Shown: positions 35,345 through 45,343 of the stretch, piece by piece
Numbering within the stretch: position 1 is the stretch's first letter
Layout of the letters: every line of letters starts with the position of its first letter
Assembly (NCBI GenBank): GCA_046350555.1
Contig: JAXMAF010000006.1
Coordinates: 62,001 to 126,000 of the forward strand
Direction: 5' to 3'
DNA length: 64,000 nt
From: JAXMAF01 sp046350555
Lineage (GTDB): Bacteria; Planctomycetota; Phycisphaerae; Phycisphaerales; SM1A02
Translations under genes and position numbers: made by a program
The notes under the pieces: model-generated
Database searches by the model: none
What the model was told of the DNA's origin: nothing
What the model saw: the letters and a program-made list of their open reading frames with translations, nothing else

Positions 35345-38300
35345 ATGCCACGAACAACGCCCGCCGACATCCCGCCTGCCGTGAACGACTCGTCGCTTCC
35401 GACACTGGTCGTCCATGCGAACTGGTCTCGTCATCGCCTCTGGCTCTGGGCGGAGGACGTCGGCGCCGCGCTGGCCCACGCCGCGTCGGGCGTGCGGATG
35501 GAGGTCGCGGCGCCGGGCGCCGACGGCGCGGTCGATGAACCGGGTTCGTCCGCGACGGCGAGGTCCGAGCCGATCGTTCCGCATCCGTTCGCCGCCTCGC
35601 ACGCCGCGCTCCGCTCGGCGCTCGCGGGCCTGTGGTCCGGCGAGATTCCCGTCGAGGACGCCGGTGCGCGGCTGGGGCTGTGGCTTCCGGGCGGCTCGCA
35701 CGGCCCGTGGCCAAGCGACCGACTGGCGACGATCCTCGATCAGGACGCGCCCGAGACCGACCCGCTGCCGACGCGCGTCGACGTCGCCGCGCTGCCCGTC
35801 GCGCCCGGCGCGGTCGCGAGGCTGCTGCTGGCGCTCGAGGACCGCCAAGGCGGCCACGCCGCGCAGTTCAGCCACGCGCTTCGCTACTGGATCAGCGTCG
35901 CGCGGTTCGCGGTCGAGCTGCTCGAGGACCAGCGCGTCGTGCCCACGCTGCTTCAGCGCAAGGGCGGTCCGCTCCAGGCGGCGTGGCATCCGTGGCTGCG
36001 CGACGCGGCGGCGGCCTCGCGCGTGGGGCCGCTGATCGCCTCGATGCCGGGCATCGTGCGCGCCGCCGACGACGAGCTTCGCCACGACGCCGGCGCGATC
36101 CTCGAGGACGCGCTCGCCACCATGGTCGACGCGATGGTGCGCGACACGCTCCTCCGCGAGTCCTACGAGGACGCCATCGCCGATCGCGATCCGCTGGTCG
36201 ATCCGCCCGTCGCGTGGCTCGCCGGGCTGCTCGACGGAACGGACGAGGTGCCCGCGGCGCCCGGTGGCGAGGTCGCGATGCTGCGCGGCGCGCGGCGGTG
36301 GCTGGCGTCGCTCGACGAGACGGGCGAGGGGCTGCCGTACCGGCTGCTGTTGCGGCTCAACGAGCCGGTGATCGATCCGACGCGTGGCGTCGACGACCAC
36401 GCCGACGACGCGCGCTGGTGGCTTTCGCTCCATCTCGTGTCGCCGGACGAACCGCGCGAGGTCATCGATGCGACGGCGCTCTGGACGCGGGGCGCCGTCG
36501 GTCGCGGCGCGCCCGGCGGCGAGCGCGCCAGCGAGCTGCTCCTCGGCGAGCTGGGCAGGGCCAGCCGCATCTATCCGCGGCTCGAGCGGGCCCTGGCGGA
36601 GTCGACGCCGACCGGACTCTTCCTCGGCACCGGCGAGGCCTACTCGTTCCTGCGCGAGCATCGTGGCGTCCTGCTCGAGGCGGGCTTCTCGGTCGAGGTT
36701 CCCGACTGGTGGGACCAGCCGCAGAGCCGGCTCGCGGCGCGGCTCGTGATCGAGAGCGCCGAGTCGAGCGACGCCGCGACGTCGTCGGGAGGCGGCCTTG
36801 GACTGCAGGCGATCGTCTCGTATCGCTGGCAGATCGCGCTTGGCGACCGACCGATGACCATCGAGCAGTTCCGCGGCCTCGCCGAGCGCGGCGTGCCGCT
36901 GGTGCGCGTCGGCGGCCGCTGGGTCGAGATCCGCGAGCAGGACCTCGCCGGAGCGCTCCGCTTCCTCGAGGAGCATCCCGGCGGACGGATGACGCTCCTC
37001 GAGGCGATGCGCCTGGCGCACGGCGCCGGCGACGACGGCGCGTCGCTGCCGATCGCCGGCCTCGAGGCGACCGGCTGGGTCGGCGAGGTCTTCGGGCCCG
37101 ACGCGGACGCGGCGCACCTCGAGTCGATCGAGCAGCCCCCGGAGTTCGAGGGAGTGCTTCGCCCCTATCAGAAGGCGGGCCTGAGCTGGCTGGCGTTCCT
37201 CGATCGCTTCGGGCTCGGCGCGTGCCTCGCCGACGACATGGGTCTCGGCAAGACGATCCAGCTCATCGCGCTGCTTCAGTTCGAGCGCGGCCGCATCGCC
37301 GCCGAGCGCGCAGGCACCGGCCGGGCCCGCGCCGACGCGGAGGCGGGCGATCGGGCGCACGTCGGCGAGGCGACTCCCGCCCCGGACGCCGCGGGCGGCG
37401 CAGCGCAGGCCGGCGCGGCGGAACACGTCGTCAACGTCGGTCCGACGCTGCTGGTGGCGCCGATGTCCGTGCTGAGCAACTGGCAGCGCGAGCTCGGGCG
37501 CTTCGCGCCGGCGCTGCGCGTCCACCTCCATCACGGCCTCGACCGGCCGCTCGGCGATGCGTTCGTGAAGCGCGCCGCCGAGAGCGACATCGTCATCACG
37601 ACCTACGCCCTGGTGACCCGCGACCGGGAGACGCTCGAGCGCATCATGTGGCGCCGCGTCTGCCTGGACGAGGCGCAGCACATCAAGAACCCCCCCACCA
37701 AGCAGACCAACGCGATCCGGTCGCTCAAGACGCGCCATCGCGTGGCGCTCACCGGAACGCCGGTGGAGAACCGGCTGAGCGAGCTCTGGTCCATCATGGA
37801 GTTCTGCAATCCGGGCTACCTCGGCGCGGCGACGGAGTTCCGCCGCCGCTTCGCCGTCCCGATCGAGCGCCATCGCGACCGGCGCCAGGCCGACCGGCTC
37901 CGGGCGCTCGTGCGGCCCTTCATCCTCCGGCGGGTCAAGACCGATCCGACGGTGATCGCCGACCTGCCGCCGCTCGTCGAGACGAAGCACGTCGTGCCGC
38001 TGAGCGCCGAGCAGGCGGCGCTCTACGAGCGCGTCGTGAACGAGATGCTCGTGCGCGTGGACCGCGCCGAGGGCATCCAGCGGCGCGGGCTGGTGCTCGC
38101 GGCGCTGGTGAAGCTCAAGCAGGTCTGCAACCACCCCGCCCACTACCTGAAGGAGAGCGTGGGCGGCCCCGGCGCTGATGCGGCCATGATCGCGGCGGGC
38201 CGGTCGGGCAAGGCGCAGCGGCTCATGGAGATGGTCGAGGAACTCCTCGCCGCGGGAGACAAGGCGCTCATCTTCACGCAGTACCGCGAGATGGGCCACA

Positions 38301-38818
38301 TGCTCGTCTCGATGATCCGGCGCGACCTCGACGTCGAGGCGCTCTTCCTGCACGGCGGCACGCCGGCCCAGCGGCGACAGCAGCTCATCGATCGGTTCCA
38401 GAGCGACGACGGCGGCGCCCCGATCTTCGTGCTCTCCCTCAAGGCGGGTGGCGTCGGCCTCAACCTCACCGCCGCGAACCACGTCTTCCACTATGACCGA
38501 TGGTGGAATCCCGCCGTCGAGAACCAGGCGACCGACCGCGCCTTCCGCATCGGACAGCTCCGCACGGTGCACGTGCACAAGCTCATCTGCGCCGGGACGC
38601 TCGAGGAACGCATCGACCAGATGATCGAGCAGAAGACCGAGCTCGCGGCGCAGATCATCGGCGCCGGCGAGTCGTGGCTCACCGAGCTCTCCACCGGGCA
38701 GCTCCGCGACCTCTTCGCCCTGCGGCAGGTCACGCTCGCCGCCGACGAGACCGACGCCGTGCCGACGATCGCCGCCGAGGTCGATCTCGACGACTTCACC
38801 GAGGACGAGGCAGCCTGA
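35345..38818 (+). CDS. SNF2-family helicase-like ATPase
   Basis: 1157 residues. Residues 1-590 form an N-terminal region of the type seen in bacterial SNF2 proteins (with EVPDWWDQPQSRLAARLVIE and the Trp-rich YRWQIALGDRPMTIEQFRGL). The ATPase starts with motif I DDMGLGKTIQLIALLQF near 632, motif II LDEAQHIKNPPTKQ near 775, and ALTGTPVENRLSELWSIMEF. The second RecA lobe has KALIFTQYREMGHMLVSMIR, LSLKAGGVGLNLTAANHVFH and ATDRAFRIGQ near 1069. It is probably a DNA or chromatin-protein remodelling translocase; bacterial roles include RNA-polymerase recycling and defence, unresolved here. A short Ala/Asp insert separates motifs I and Ia. It overlaps the SWIM gene by 1 bp (TGATG). Confidence 0.93.
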   Translation: MPRTTPADIPPAVNDSSLPTLVVHANWSRHRLWLWAEDVGAALAHAASGVRMEVAAPGADGAVDEPGSSATARSEPIVPHPFAASHAALRSALAGLWSGEIPVEDAGARLGLWLPGGSHGPWPSDRLATILDQDAPETDPLPTRVDVAALPVAPGAVARLLLALEDRQGGHAAQFSHALRYWISVARFAVELLEDQRVVPTLLQRKGGPLQAAWHPWLRDAAAASRVGPLIASMPGIVRAADDELRHDAGAILEDALATMVDAMVRDTLLRESYEDAIADRDPLVDPPVAWLAGLLDGTDEVPAAPGGEVAMLRGARRWLASLDETGEGLPYRLLLRLNEPVIDPTRGVDDHADDARWWLSLHLVSPDEPREVIDATALWTRGAVGRGAPGGERASELLLGELGRASRIYPRLERALAESTPTGLFLGTGEAYSFLREHRGVLLEAGFSVEVPDWWDQPQSRLAARLVIESAESSDAATSSGGGLGLQAIVSYRWQIALGDRPMTIEQFRGLAERGVPLVRVGGRWVEIREQDLAGALRFLEEHPGGRMTLLEAMRLAHGAGDDGASLPIAGLEATGWVGEVFGPDADAAHLESIEQPPEFEGVLRPYQKAGLSWLAFLDRFGLGACLADDMGLGKTIQLIALLQFERGRIAAERAGTGRARADAEAGDRAHVGEATPAPDAAGGAAQAGAAEHVVNVGPTLLVAPMSVLSNWQRELGRFAPALRVHLHHGLDRPLGDAFVKRAAESDIVITTYALVTRDRETLERIMWRRVCLDEAQHIKNPPTKQTNAIRSLKTRHRVALTGTPVENRLSELWSIMEFCNPGYLGAATEFRRRFAVPIERHRDRRQADRLRALVRPFILRRVKTDPTVIADLPPLVETKHVVPLSAEQAALYERVVNEMLVRVDRAEGIQRRGLVLAALVKLKQVCNHPAHYLKESVGGPGADAAMIAAGRSGKAQRLMEMVEELLAAGDKALIFTQYREMGHMLVSMIRRDLDVEALFLHGGTPAQRRQQLIDRFQSDDGGAPIFVLSLKAGGVGLNLTAANHVFHYDRWWNPAVENQATDRAFRIGQLRTVHVHKLICAGTLEERIDQMIEQKTELAAQIIGAGESWLTELSTGQLRDLFALRQVTLAADETDAVPTIAAEVDLDDFTEDEAA

Positions 38819-39822
38819 TGGTCGACGCACTCCACGGCAAGCGCCGTCACGACGGCCCGCGACGCATCCGCAACGGCGTCAAGCTGCGGCGCGATCCGGA
38901 CGCCTTGCAGCCGTGGCCGGCGTGCGCCTGGCGCGACGCGCTGATGGCCCCGATCGAACCGATCGCGCGGGCCGCCGGACTCGACTACGCCAAGGCGGGA
39001 CAGACGGCCTCGCTGGTGATCCTGCCGCCGGCGCCAGGCGCCGACGGCGACGCGGGCACGGCGAGCGCGCGGCCGGCCGGGACGCCGCATGTGCGCATCG
39101 AAGCCTCCGTGCAGGGTCGTGCGCCGCGACCGTATGCGGTCGTGATCGAGATCGACGCCTGGACGCGACGCGAGTGGGACGCGGCCATCGACGCGATGGC
39201 CCGCGAGGCGATCTACTCCGCGAAGCTCCTGGCGGGCGAGATCCCGCCGGCCGTCGAGGAGCTCTGCCGCACGCTCGGTCCGGCGCTGCTCCCGCGCGCC
39301 GACGAGACGTTCGGCTTCACCTGCACCTGCGCGGACGCGAAGCCGTGCAAGCATCACGCCACCGCGATCTACTTGCTCGCCGAGCGGCTCGTCGAGCATC
39401 CGATGCTCGCGTTCAACCTGCGCGGCATGCCGCACGAGACGGCGCTCGCGCGACTGCACGAGGCGCGCTCGTTGCACACGCACGGCCGCTCGACCGCGCA
39501 CGCGGCCTCCTCCAGCAAGGCCGTGGCCCGCCCCTTCGAGGCGTGCTTCGCCGACTTCTGGCGTCCCGGCCCGCAGTTGACGGAGTTCGAGCAGGCCCCC
39601 GCGACCGAGCATCTCTCGCACGCGCTGCTTCGCCGTCTCGGCCCGTCGCCGATGCAGGGACGCTTCCCGCTGGTGGGGCTGCTCGCCAGCATCTACGACA
39701 GCGTCCGGGAGTCGGCGCAGCGAATGCGAGCGGAAGCCGAGAGCGGCCGCGCGGACTCGACACCCGCGGCGGACGGGTTCCGCGCCGGCGACGGTTCGAT
39801 GTCCGAGCAGGCGGGCAGGTAG
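38818..39822 (+). CDS. SWIM zinc-finger protein, partner of SNF2 ATPase
   Basis: 334 residues. The SWIM finger is FTCTCADAKPCKHHATAIYL near 163-182 (CxC...CxH), which binds zinc and is predicted to bind DNA or protein. The N-terminal part (FDGVR-like, RRIRNGVKLRRDPDALQPWP) and the helix AIDAMAREAIYSAKLLAGEI are typical of the bacterial SWIM-SNF2 pair. ATG 38818 overlaps the TGA of the SNF2 gene in TGATG, so translation is probably coupled and the two proteins act together. The last residues and the TAG stop fall in a 15-bp tandem repeat, so the C terminus is evolutionarily unstable. Confidence 0.9.
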   Translation: MVDALHGKRRHDGPRRIRNGVKLRRDPDALQPWPACAWRDALMAPIEPIARAAGLDYAKAGQTASLVILPPAPGADGDAGTASARPAGTPHVRIEASVQGRAPRPYAVVIEIDAWTRREWDAAIDAMAREAIYSAKLLAGEIPPAVEELCRTLGPALLPRADETFGFTCTCADAKPCKHHATAIYLLAERLVEHPMLAFNLRGMPHETALARLHEARSLHTHGRSTAHAASSSKAVARPFEACFADFWRPGPQLTEFEQAPATEHLSHALLRRLGPSPMQGRFPLVGLLASIYDSVRESAQRMRAEAESGRADSTPAADGFRAGDGSMSEQAGR

Positions 39823-39842
39823 CAGGCGGGCAGGTGGCAGGT
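39806..39842. repeat. 15-bp tandem repeat spanning SWIM-gene stop
   Basis: AGCAGGCGGGCAGGT occurs at 39806-39820 and 39821-39835, followed by a partial GGCAGGT. The TAG stop of the SWIM gene is formed at the junction (39820-39822), so expansion or contraction by one unit would change neither frame nor the stop pattern greatly. Confidence 0.7.
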
Positions 39843-39890
39843 GATCCCGGAGCCCACGGCCGCCGGCCCCGACACGAGAAGGAGCGACGC

Positions 39891-41306
39891 ATGCGATCCA
39901 CGACACGACTTGGACTCTTCCTTGCCCTCGCGGCGACCGCACCCGTCCACGCCGCGGCGGTCCGCGGCGCGCCGCCGGCGCCGCCCGCACAGCCTGCGGC
40001 GCCGGCGCCTCCGGGATCGCCGGCACCGGCGCCCGCGATCAAGGTCGAGCGCTTCTCGCTGGCCAACGGCATCCGGGCCATCGTCGTCGAGGCGCCCGGC
40101 GCCACGAAGCAGTCGATGCTGATGTTCCTTCCGCAGCGGCTCGCCGACGACCCGGCCGGGAAGGCGCAATGGTCGCACCTGGTCGAGCACCTCCTGCTGC
40201 GCAGCGTCGTGCCGGAGGGATTCGAGATCGACGGCGTGCGCATCAACGGCGAGACGCGGCCCATGTCGCAGCACCTCGAGACCGTCGGCGATCCGGCGAC
40301 TCTCGATCGCATGGCCGACCTTCACGCCGCATGGCTTCGTTCGCGCGACGTGGCCGACGGCGTGCTGGAGGCCGAGAAGGCCAACATCGAGCAGGAGGAG
40401 TCGACCACCGCGGCGCGCGGGTTCACGAGCAAGTTCGCGATCGCCGCGTGGAACCAGGTCGTTCGACAGGGCCAGCGCGATGCGCGCGTCCATGGGAACG
40501 TCGCCGGCGCCACCCGCGACGACGCGGAGGCGTGGCTGCGGAACGTGGCCCCGATCGGGCCCGGGCTGCTCGTCGCCACCATCGGACCGACGAGCGTCGC
40601 CCAGGCCCGCGCGACGCTGGAGCGCACGGTCGGCGCGGCGCAGGCCGGCGCGCCGCCCGCGGCCCTGCCGCCGTCCCAGCCGCGCGCGGTGGCCCCCGGC
40701 GAGACGATCGAGGCGAGCTGGGACATGCCGCGCCGCCACGTCATGCTCTGGTGGGACGTTCCCGCGGCGACGCTGGTCGATCGTGTGCGCAGCCAGGTCG
40801 TCGGGACGATGATCCACCTCCAGGTCTCGGCCGACCCGGCGCTGCGCAATCCCGGGGTGGTCGCGCTCGTGAGCCCCTTCCTTCCGCCCGTTGGACCGTC
40901 GGCCGGCGCGCCTTTCGCGACGCTGCTCGTCGACGTCTCGCTCAAGCCCGACGACACGGTCGATTCCGCGACGATCGTCAAGGCGGTGCGCGACGCGGTG
41001 ACGCGCCTCTCCGCAGGCATCGCCGGCAAGGATCTGGAGCAGCAATGGCGCCCCAAGGCGCTGCTTCCGGCGCTCTCCATGCCGGCACCCCCGTTTCGCG
41101 AGAGCCAGCGCCGCGCGGGCGGCGCGGCGTTCGGCGACCTGCTCGAGACGCAGTGGCTGCTCACCAACGGCATCGCCGAGTTCGAGTTCGGCGCCACGCG
41201 CGACGAACTCGCCGCGGCCGCCGACGCCGTGGACCTCGCGTCGGTGCGCGCCTTCGTCGCGAAGCTCGCGGACGAGGCGCCGCGCGTGCTGGTGCTGAAG
41301 CCGTAG
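39891..41306 (+). CDS. Secreted M16-family peptidase
   Basis: 471 residues. Signal peptide MRSTTRLGLFLALAATAPVH then a Pro/Ala-rich linker. The inverted zinc motif HLVEH is at about 96-100; the downstream acidic cluster EAEKANIEQEESTTAARG supplies the third ligand Glu. The rest is the second, inactive M16-like half. The family ranges from pitrilysin to processing peptidases; in bacteria such exported forms degrade peptides in the periplasm. The substrate is unknown. A good ribosome site (AAGGAG, 7-nt gap) precedes ATG 39891. Convergent with the Tricorn-like gene, with a 5-bp GGTTC/GGAACC hairpin between them. Confidence 0.85.
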   Translation: MRSTTRLGLFLALAATAPVHAAAVRGAPPAPPAQPAAPAPPGSPAPAPAIKVERFSLANGIRAIVVEAPGATKQSMLMFLPQRLADDPAGKAQWSHLVEHLLLRSVVPEGFEIDGVRINGETRPMSQHLETVGDPATLDRMADLHAAWLRSRDVADGVLEAEKANIEQEESTTAARGFTSKFAIAAWNQVVRQGQRDARVHGNVAGATRDDAEAWLRNVAPIGPGLLVATIGPTSVAQARATLERTVGAAQAGAPPAALPPSQPRAVAPGETIEASWDMPRRHVMLWWDVPAATLVDRVRSQVVGTMIHLQVSADPALRNPGVVALVSPFLPPVGPSAGAPFATLLVDVSLKPDDTVDSATIVKAVRDAVTRLSAGIAGKDLEQQWRPKALLPALSMPAPPFRESQRRAGGAAFGDLLETQWLLTNGIAEFEFGATRDELAAAADAVDLASVRAFVAKLADEAPRVLVLKP

Positions 41307-41378
41307 GTTCTGTCTTGGAACCTGGTCCGTCGTGGTGCGGGGCGCGGGCGGGACGAGGGAATCAAGCCGGCCGGCGCA

Positions 41379-43540
41379 TCAGGAGAGCCGCCGCAGCAGG
41401 TCCTCCACCGCCCGCTTCAGTTGCTCGTCGTCGTTGGCGCTCTCGGCCTCGGGGGTCTGGATGACGATGATGTCGGGCGTGGCGCCGTGTCGTTCCATGT
41501 CGGTGCCGTCGGGGAGGTACCAACCGCGGAAGGGAAGACGGACGACGGTGCCGTCGAGCAGGCTGAACGAGCCGGTCGAGATCACGCCTCCGTAGGTCTG
41601 CTGGCCGACCAGCGTGCCCCGCTTCAGCGTCTTGAAGGCGTGGGCGGTGATCTCCGCGTTCGAGAAGCTCTTCTCGTTGCAGAGCATGTTCATCGGCTGC
41701 GCATAGCGCTGGATGAAGAGGCGGTCCTGCGGGTATCCGTCGACGATCGACGGATCCATGCCCCGCGGGCGCGCGTACGCGTGCGGCTGGACCATGATCG
41801 ACGAGAGCAGGCGGTCGGCGGTCCAGCCGCCGCCGTTGTTGCGCACGTCGATCACCAGGGCGCGCTTGCCCTCCGCGGCGGCGAAGAGATCGCGCTCGAA
41901 CTGGTCGAGCTCGGGCTGGTTCATGCTCTCGATGTGGATGTAGCCGATGCGCCCGTCCGACCACTGCGCGACCTGCTCGCGCGTGCGCCGAAGCCAGTCC
42001 TCGTACGCGAGGCGGCGCTGCGCCTCCGAGGAGATCGGCGAGAGCAGCACGGTGAAGTCGGCGGCGGGCCCGGCCGGGGATCGATCGGCCGCGGCCGGTT
42101 CGCCGGGCGGCGTCGCGCCCGGTTCCGCGGCCGTCGCCGATGGCCGGTCGTCGCGCTGGCGGCGCACCGTCAGCGCGGTCTCCTTGCCGATCCGTCCTCG
42201 CAACCTCTCGTCGAGCGTCTGGCCCCTTGCGAACGGCTCGAACTCGACCGCGGTGATGACGTCGCCGGCCCGCAGCGGAGGCGTGGCCCGCGCCGCCGGC
42301 GAGTTGGCGTAGACGGTCTCGATCAGGGCGCCGGCGTCGGTCTGCCTGACCACCCCGCCGATGCGTCCCTGCGGCTGGCGGATCGGCGCCGACGCCTCGG
42401 GCGCGGTAACGCCCAGATGCGACGCGTCGAGCTCGCCGACGAACCGGTTCGCGACGAAGTTGAACTCGTCGGGCGTGCGCGTCGCCCGGGCCAGCGCGAG
42501 GTATCGCTGCGTCAACGCCGGCCAGTCGAGGCCCTTCATCGTCGGGTGGTAGAACTGTTCGCCCAGCGTTCGCGCCAGCTCGCGGAAGCGCCTGTCGGCG
42601 AAGCCCTGGCGATCGATCGCGATCGTCGACTCGATGTCGAGGAACTTCTGCTCGCCGCCGGCGGGCGCGAGCGTCGTCGGCCGCCCGCCCGCGACCGCGA
42701 CGATGCGGTCGCCGGTGAGCGTCATCTCCTGCACGCTGGCCGCCGGGCCGAGCTTCTTGCGGTCCGTGCCGTCCCACTTCACCGAGAAGAGCCCACCGCC
42801 CTCCTCGCTTCCGCTGAAGATGATGCGGTCCCCGCCCGGCGTGATCTCGAGGTTGCCTTCGCTGCCGGGCATCGTCGTGAGGCGCTTGAGCCGCAGGTAC
42901 GCGTCCTCGAGGTCCAGTGGCCTCGGAGGCGTCGCGGGGCGCGGCGCCGGCTTGTCGGCCGGCTTCTCCTTGCCGTCGCCGCCGTCCGCCTTGCCCTCTT
43001 CCTTCGCGTCGTCGCCCTTCGCCCCGGCCTCCTCCTTGCCGGCGTCGCTGTGCTTCGCATCCGGCTTGCCCGCGGAAGGAGCCTCCGGCTTCGCGCCCAG
43101 CGGCTTGCGCTTCTTCGCCGCCTCGACGGCGTCCTTGTAGTACTTCTCGAGCTCCGGCGGCGTGAGCGCCTCGATCTCCTTGTCGAGATAGACCATCCAG
43201 ACGTCCGCCTCGTTGTTGATGCGCTCCGAGAGGAAGACGAGCACCTTCCCGTCCGCCGACCAGCGCGGACGCGTGTCGTTGTCCGGATGGCGCGTGACGT
43301 TCACGGCCGGAGCCGATCCATCGGCCGGTGCCACGTAGATGTCGCTGTTGAAGTTGCGGTCGAATGTGCTGTAGGCGATGTGCCGGCTGTCGGGGCTCCA
43401 CGTCCACGCCAGCTCCGCGTCCCACGTGTCGACGATCGTGCGCTCCTCGCCCGTCGCGAGGTCGCGCACGACCAGCGTGCCGTTGCCGCGGCGATACGCG
43501 AGCTTCCTGCCGTCGAGCGACGGCGATGGATTCGCGCGCC
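41379..43540 (-). CDS. Tricorn-like S41 protease, C-terminal part after a frameshift
   Basis: Continues the N-terminal part (43541-45061) in another frame. It holds the end of the second beta-propeller (LAYRRGNGTLVVRDLATGEE; DIYVAPADGS), a Lys/Glu/Ala-rich linker, a PDZ domain (GRIGGVVRQTDAGALIETVY; PPLRAGDVITAVEFE) and the S41 core: RIGYIHIESMNQPELDQFER, ALVIDVRNNGGGWTADRLLS and NEKSFSNAEITAHAFKTLKR with the nucleophilic Ser in KSFSNAE. The end GTVVRLPFRGWYLPDGTDME with ATPDIIV is typical. Tricorn degrades peptides released by the proteasome or other proteases. The frame is open far upstream of the shift only by base composition. Confidence 0.85.
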
Positions 43541-45061
43541 CTCCGGCGCGGCGACGACCGAGCGCACATCGAATCGAACGGCGTCGACCCAGCGCTTTGG
43601 ATCGCCGGCCGGCGTCGCGCTCTCGTGCCTCGGTTCGGCGGCCGTCGTCGGCTTCGGTTCGTCCTTGGCCGCGGTGGAAGCCGCGGGCTCGACGGATGCC
43701 GGCGGCTCGGCGGCGGCCGACGGCGGTGTCGATGCCGGCGACGGCGCCGGGGCGGACGCCGTCTCCGACTGCGCGGCGGCCTTGGCCTTCGTCCGCAGCT
43801 CGCTGCGCGTCGCGGCGACGGTCGCGGCGCGGATCTCGTCCTGCCCGCTCTCGTCGGTCACGAAGTAGAGCGTCGCGCCGTCGGGCGACCAGGCGATCTG
43901 CTTCTCGCGCGCCTCGGAGCGCGTCACGGCGCGGGTCGGACTCTTCTCCTCCGCCGCTCGAACATAGACGTCGCCATACGCGACCACGGCGAGCGTCTTG
44001 CCATCCGGCGAAAGGATCGCCTCGCTGGCGCTCTTGCCGACATCGCGAAGCTCGATCGCGTCGCGCTGGTCCGCCGGCGCCTGGATCTCGAGCTTCCGCG
44101 GCGTCGGCACGCCGGTCGGCCCGGCTGCGGAGAGGTCGATCCGATAGAGGGAGTCCCACACGGCGGCGACGACCGTCCGGCCGTCCGCGGAGACGTCGAA
44201 GTCGACGACATCGTCGGCGAAGTCGGTCAGCTTGGTCGCCGAGGCGTCGCCGCGCGACGCCGACATGCGCCACAGGTTGACGACCTTCCCGTCGCCGGTC
44301 GGCTCGCGGTCGGAGAGGAAGAGGATGGTGTCGTCCCCCGCCCAGCGGGCATGTCCGTCGTTTCCGTCCCATGTGGTGAGCGCACGGAACGACCGGTCAC
44401 GGCGATCGAAGAGCCAGACGTCGCGATTGTCCGGCCCGCGGTAGTGGCGGCGCGACCATGCCGATCCGCCGCGCTCGAAGAGCACGCGCCTGCCGTCCGG
44501 CGAGACCATCGCCGACGACCCGAAGGCGTCGTGCACGCGCCGCGGCTGTCCGCCGTCGAGCGAGATCATGTACGGCCTCGGCGAGCGGTACAGATCGGGC
44601 TCGAGCGTCGCCGTGAAGGTCACCACCGGCTTGCCGGCCTCGTCGACGCCGAATCCGGCGAGCGACGCGGCGCGGTCGAGCTCGGTGAGCTGCCGGAGAT
44701 CGCCGCCGTCGGGCGCCATCAGGAAGATGTTCCGGAAGCCGTCGCGATCGCTCTCGAAGGCGATGAGCCTGCCGTCTGGAGACCAGGCCGCGGCAAGATC
44801 GTCCTGCGGATGACTGGTGAGGCGAACCGCAGGGCCTCCAGTTGCGAACAACTTCCAGAGATCCCCCCGCCAGGAGAACACGATCTCCTGGCCGTCCGGG
44901 CTCACTGCGGGAAACCGCGGCAGATCGACGACGTCGGCGGAGGCCGCGTCGGAGACGAGCACGACGATGGCCGCCAATGCGGCGGCCCGGCGCAACGACC
45001 TTCTGGGCGCGGCGCTTGCTGGGGCGGGACTCGTGGGGACAACTCGGTTCGTGGGGCGCAT
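43301..45061 (-). CDS. Tricorn-like protease, N-terminal part with signal peptide and beta-propeller
   Basis: Starts at ATG 45061 after CAGGAG. Hydrophobic segment RRAAALAAIVVLVSDAASAD after a basic stretch is a signal peptide. The rest is WD/PD40 beta-propeller: FPAVSPDGQEIVFSWRGDLW, AWSPDGRLIAFESDRDGFRN, SPDGRRVLFERGG, ARWAGDDTILFLSDREPTGD and DGKTLAVVAYGDVYVRAAEE. Homology ends near 43541, where one base appears to be missing in a run of three G (CCC at 43539-43541 on the plus strand); the frame then runs to a stop at 43301 without meaning. With the base restored the product would be 1227 residues. Either a sequencing error or a real inactivation. Confidence 0.85.
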   Translation of the reverse strand: MRPTNRVVPTSPAPASAAPRRSLRRAAALAAIVVLVSDAASADVVDLPRFPAVSPDGQEIVFSWRGDLWKLFATGGPAVRLTSHPQDDLAAAWSPDGRLIAFESDRDGFRNIFLMAPDGGDLRQLTELDRAASLAGFGVDEAGKPVVTFTATLEPDLYRSPRPYMISLDGGQPRRVHDAFGSSAMVSPDGRRVLFERGGSAWSRRHYRGPDNRDVWLFDRRDRSFRALTTWDGNDGHARWAGDDTILFLSDREPTGDGKVVNLWRMSASRGDASATKLTDFADDVVDFDVSADGRTVVAAVWDSLYRIDLSAAGPTGVPTPRKLEIQAPADQRDAIELRDVGKSASEAILSPDGKTLAVVAYGDVYVRAAEEKSPTRAVTRSEAREKQIAWSPDGATLYFVTDESGQDEIRAATVAATRSELRTKAKAAAQSETASAPAPSPASTPPSAAAEPPASVEPAASTAAKDEPKPTTAAEPRHESATPAGDPKRWVDAVRFDVRSVVAAPEGARIHRRRSTAGSSRIAAATARWSCATSRRARSARSSTRGTRSWRGRGAPTAGTSPTAHSTATSTATSTWHRPMDRLRP

Positions 45062-45343
45062 CGGCTTCTCCTGAGCTGCTGTCCGCGTCGTTCGCCGCAT
45101 GCGGCGTTCCGCGCCGGCAGTCGCCGGTCGGGTGGCGGCAAGGGCCGCTCCGGGCACTTCGGAGCCGATGGTACGACCGCGTGCGTTCGCGCGGCCGTCG
45201 TGGTCGCGCTTGCCGCGGCGGGCCACGCTCTTGCTCGCGGCGCCGCACGCTCTCCTGGCCGGGAGCGCCGTGGCTTCGCTGTCGCCACCGCCGCGCCTGG
45301 CCCACGATGCCCGCGCGGCGCTGCTCGAGGGAAACGAAGAGAC

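Noticed and set aside
35249..38830. Open frame of 1193 codons antisense to the SNF2 gene
   Set aside because: Arg/Gly/Leu/Val-rich with no domain features; it mirrors the codon bias of the real gene on the other strand.
39841..39890. Alternative upstream start for the M16 peptidase
   Set aside because: ATG 39891 has a good ribosome site and directly opens a signal peptide.
45062..45343. Open frames between the Tricorn-like gene and the 75-aa gene
   Set aside because: No ribosome site, no domain features, and composition like other shadows; treated as spacer.
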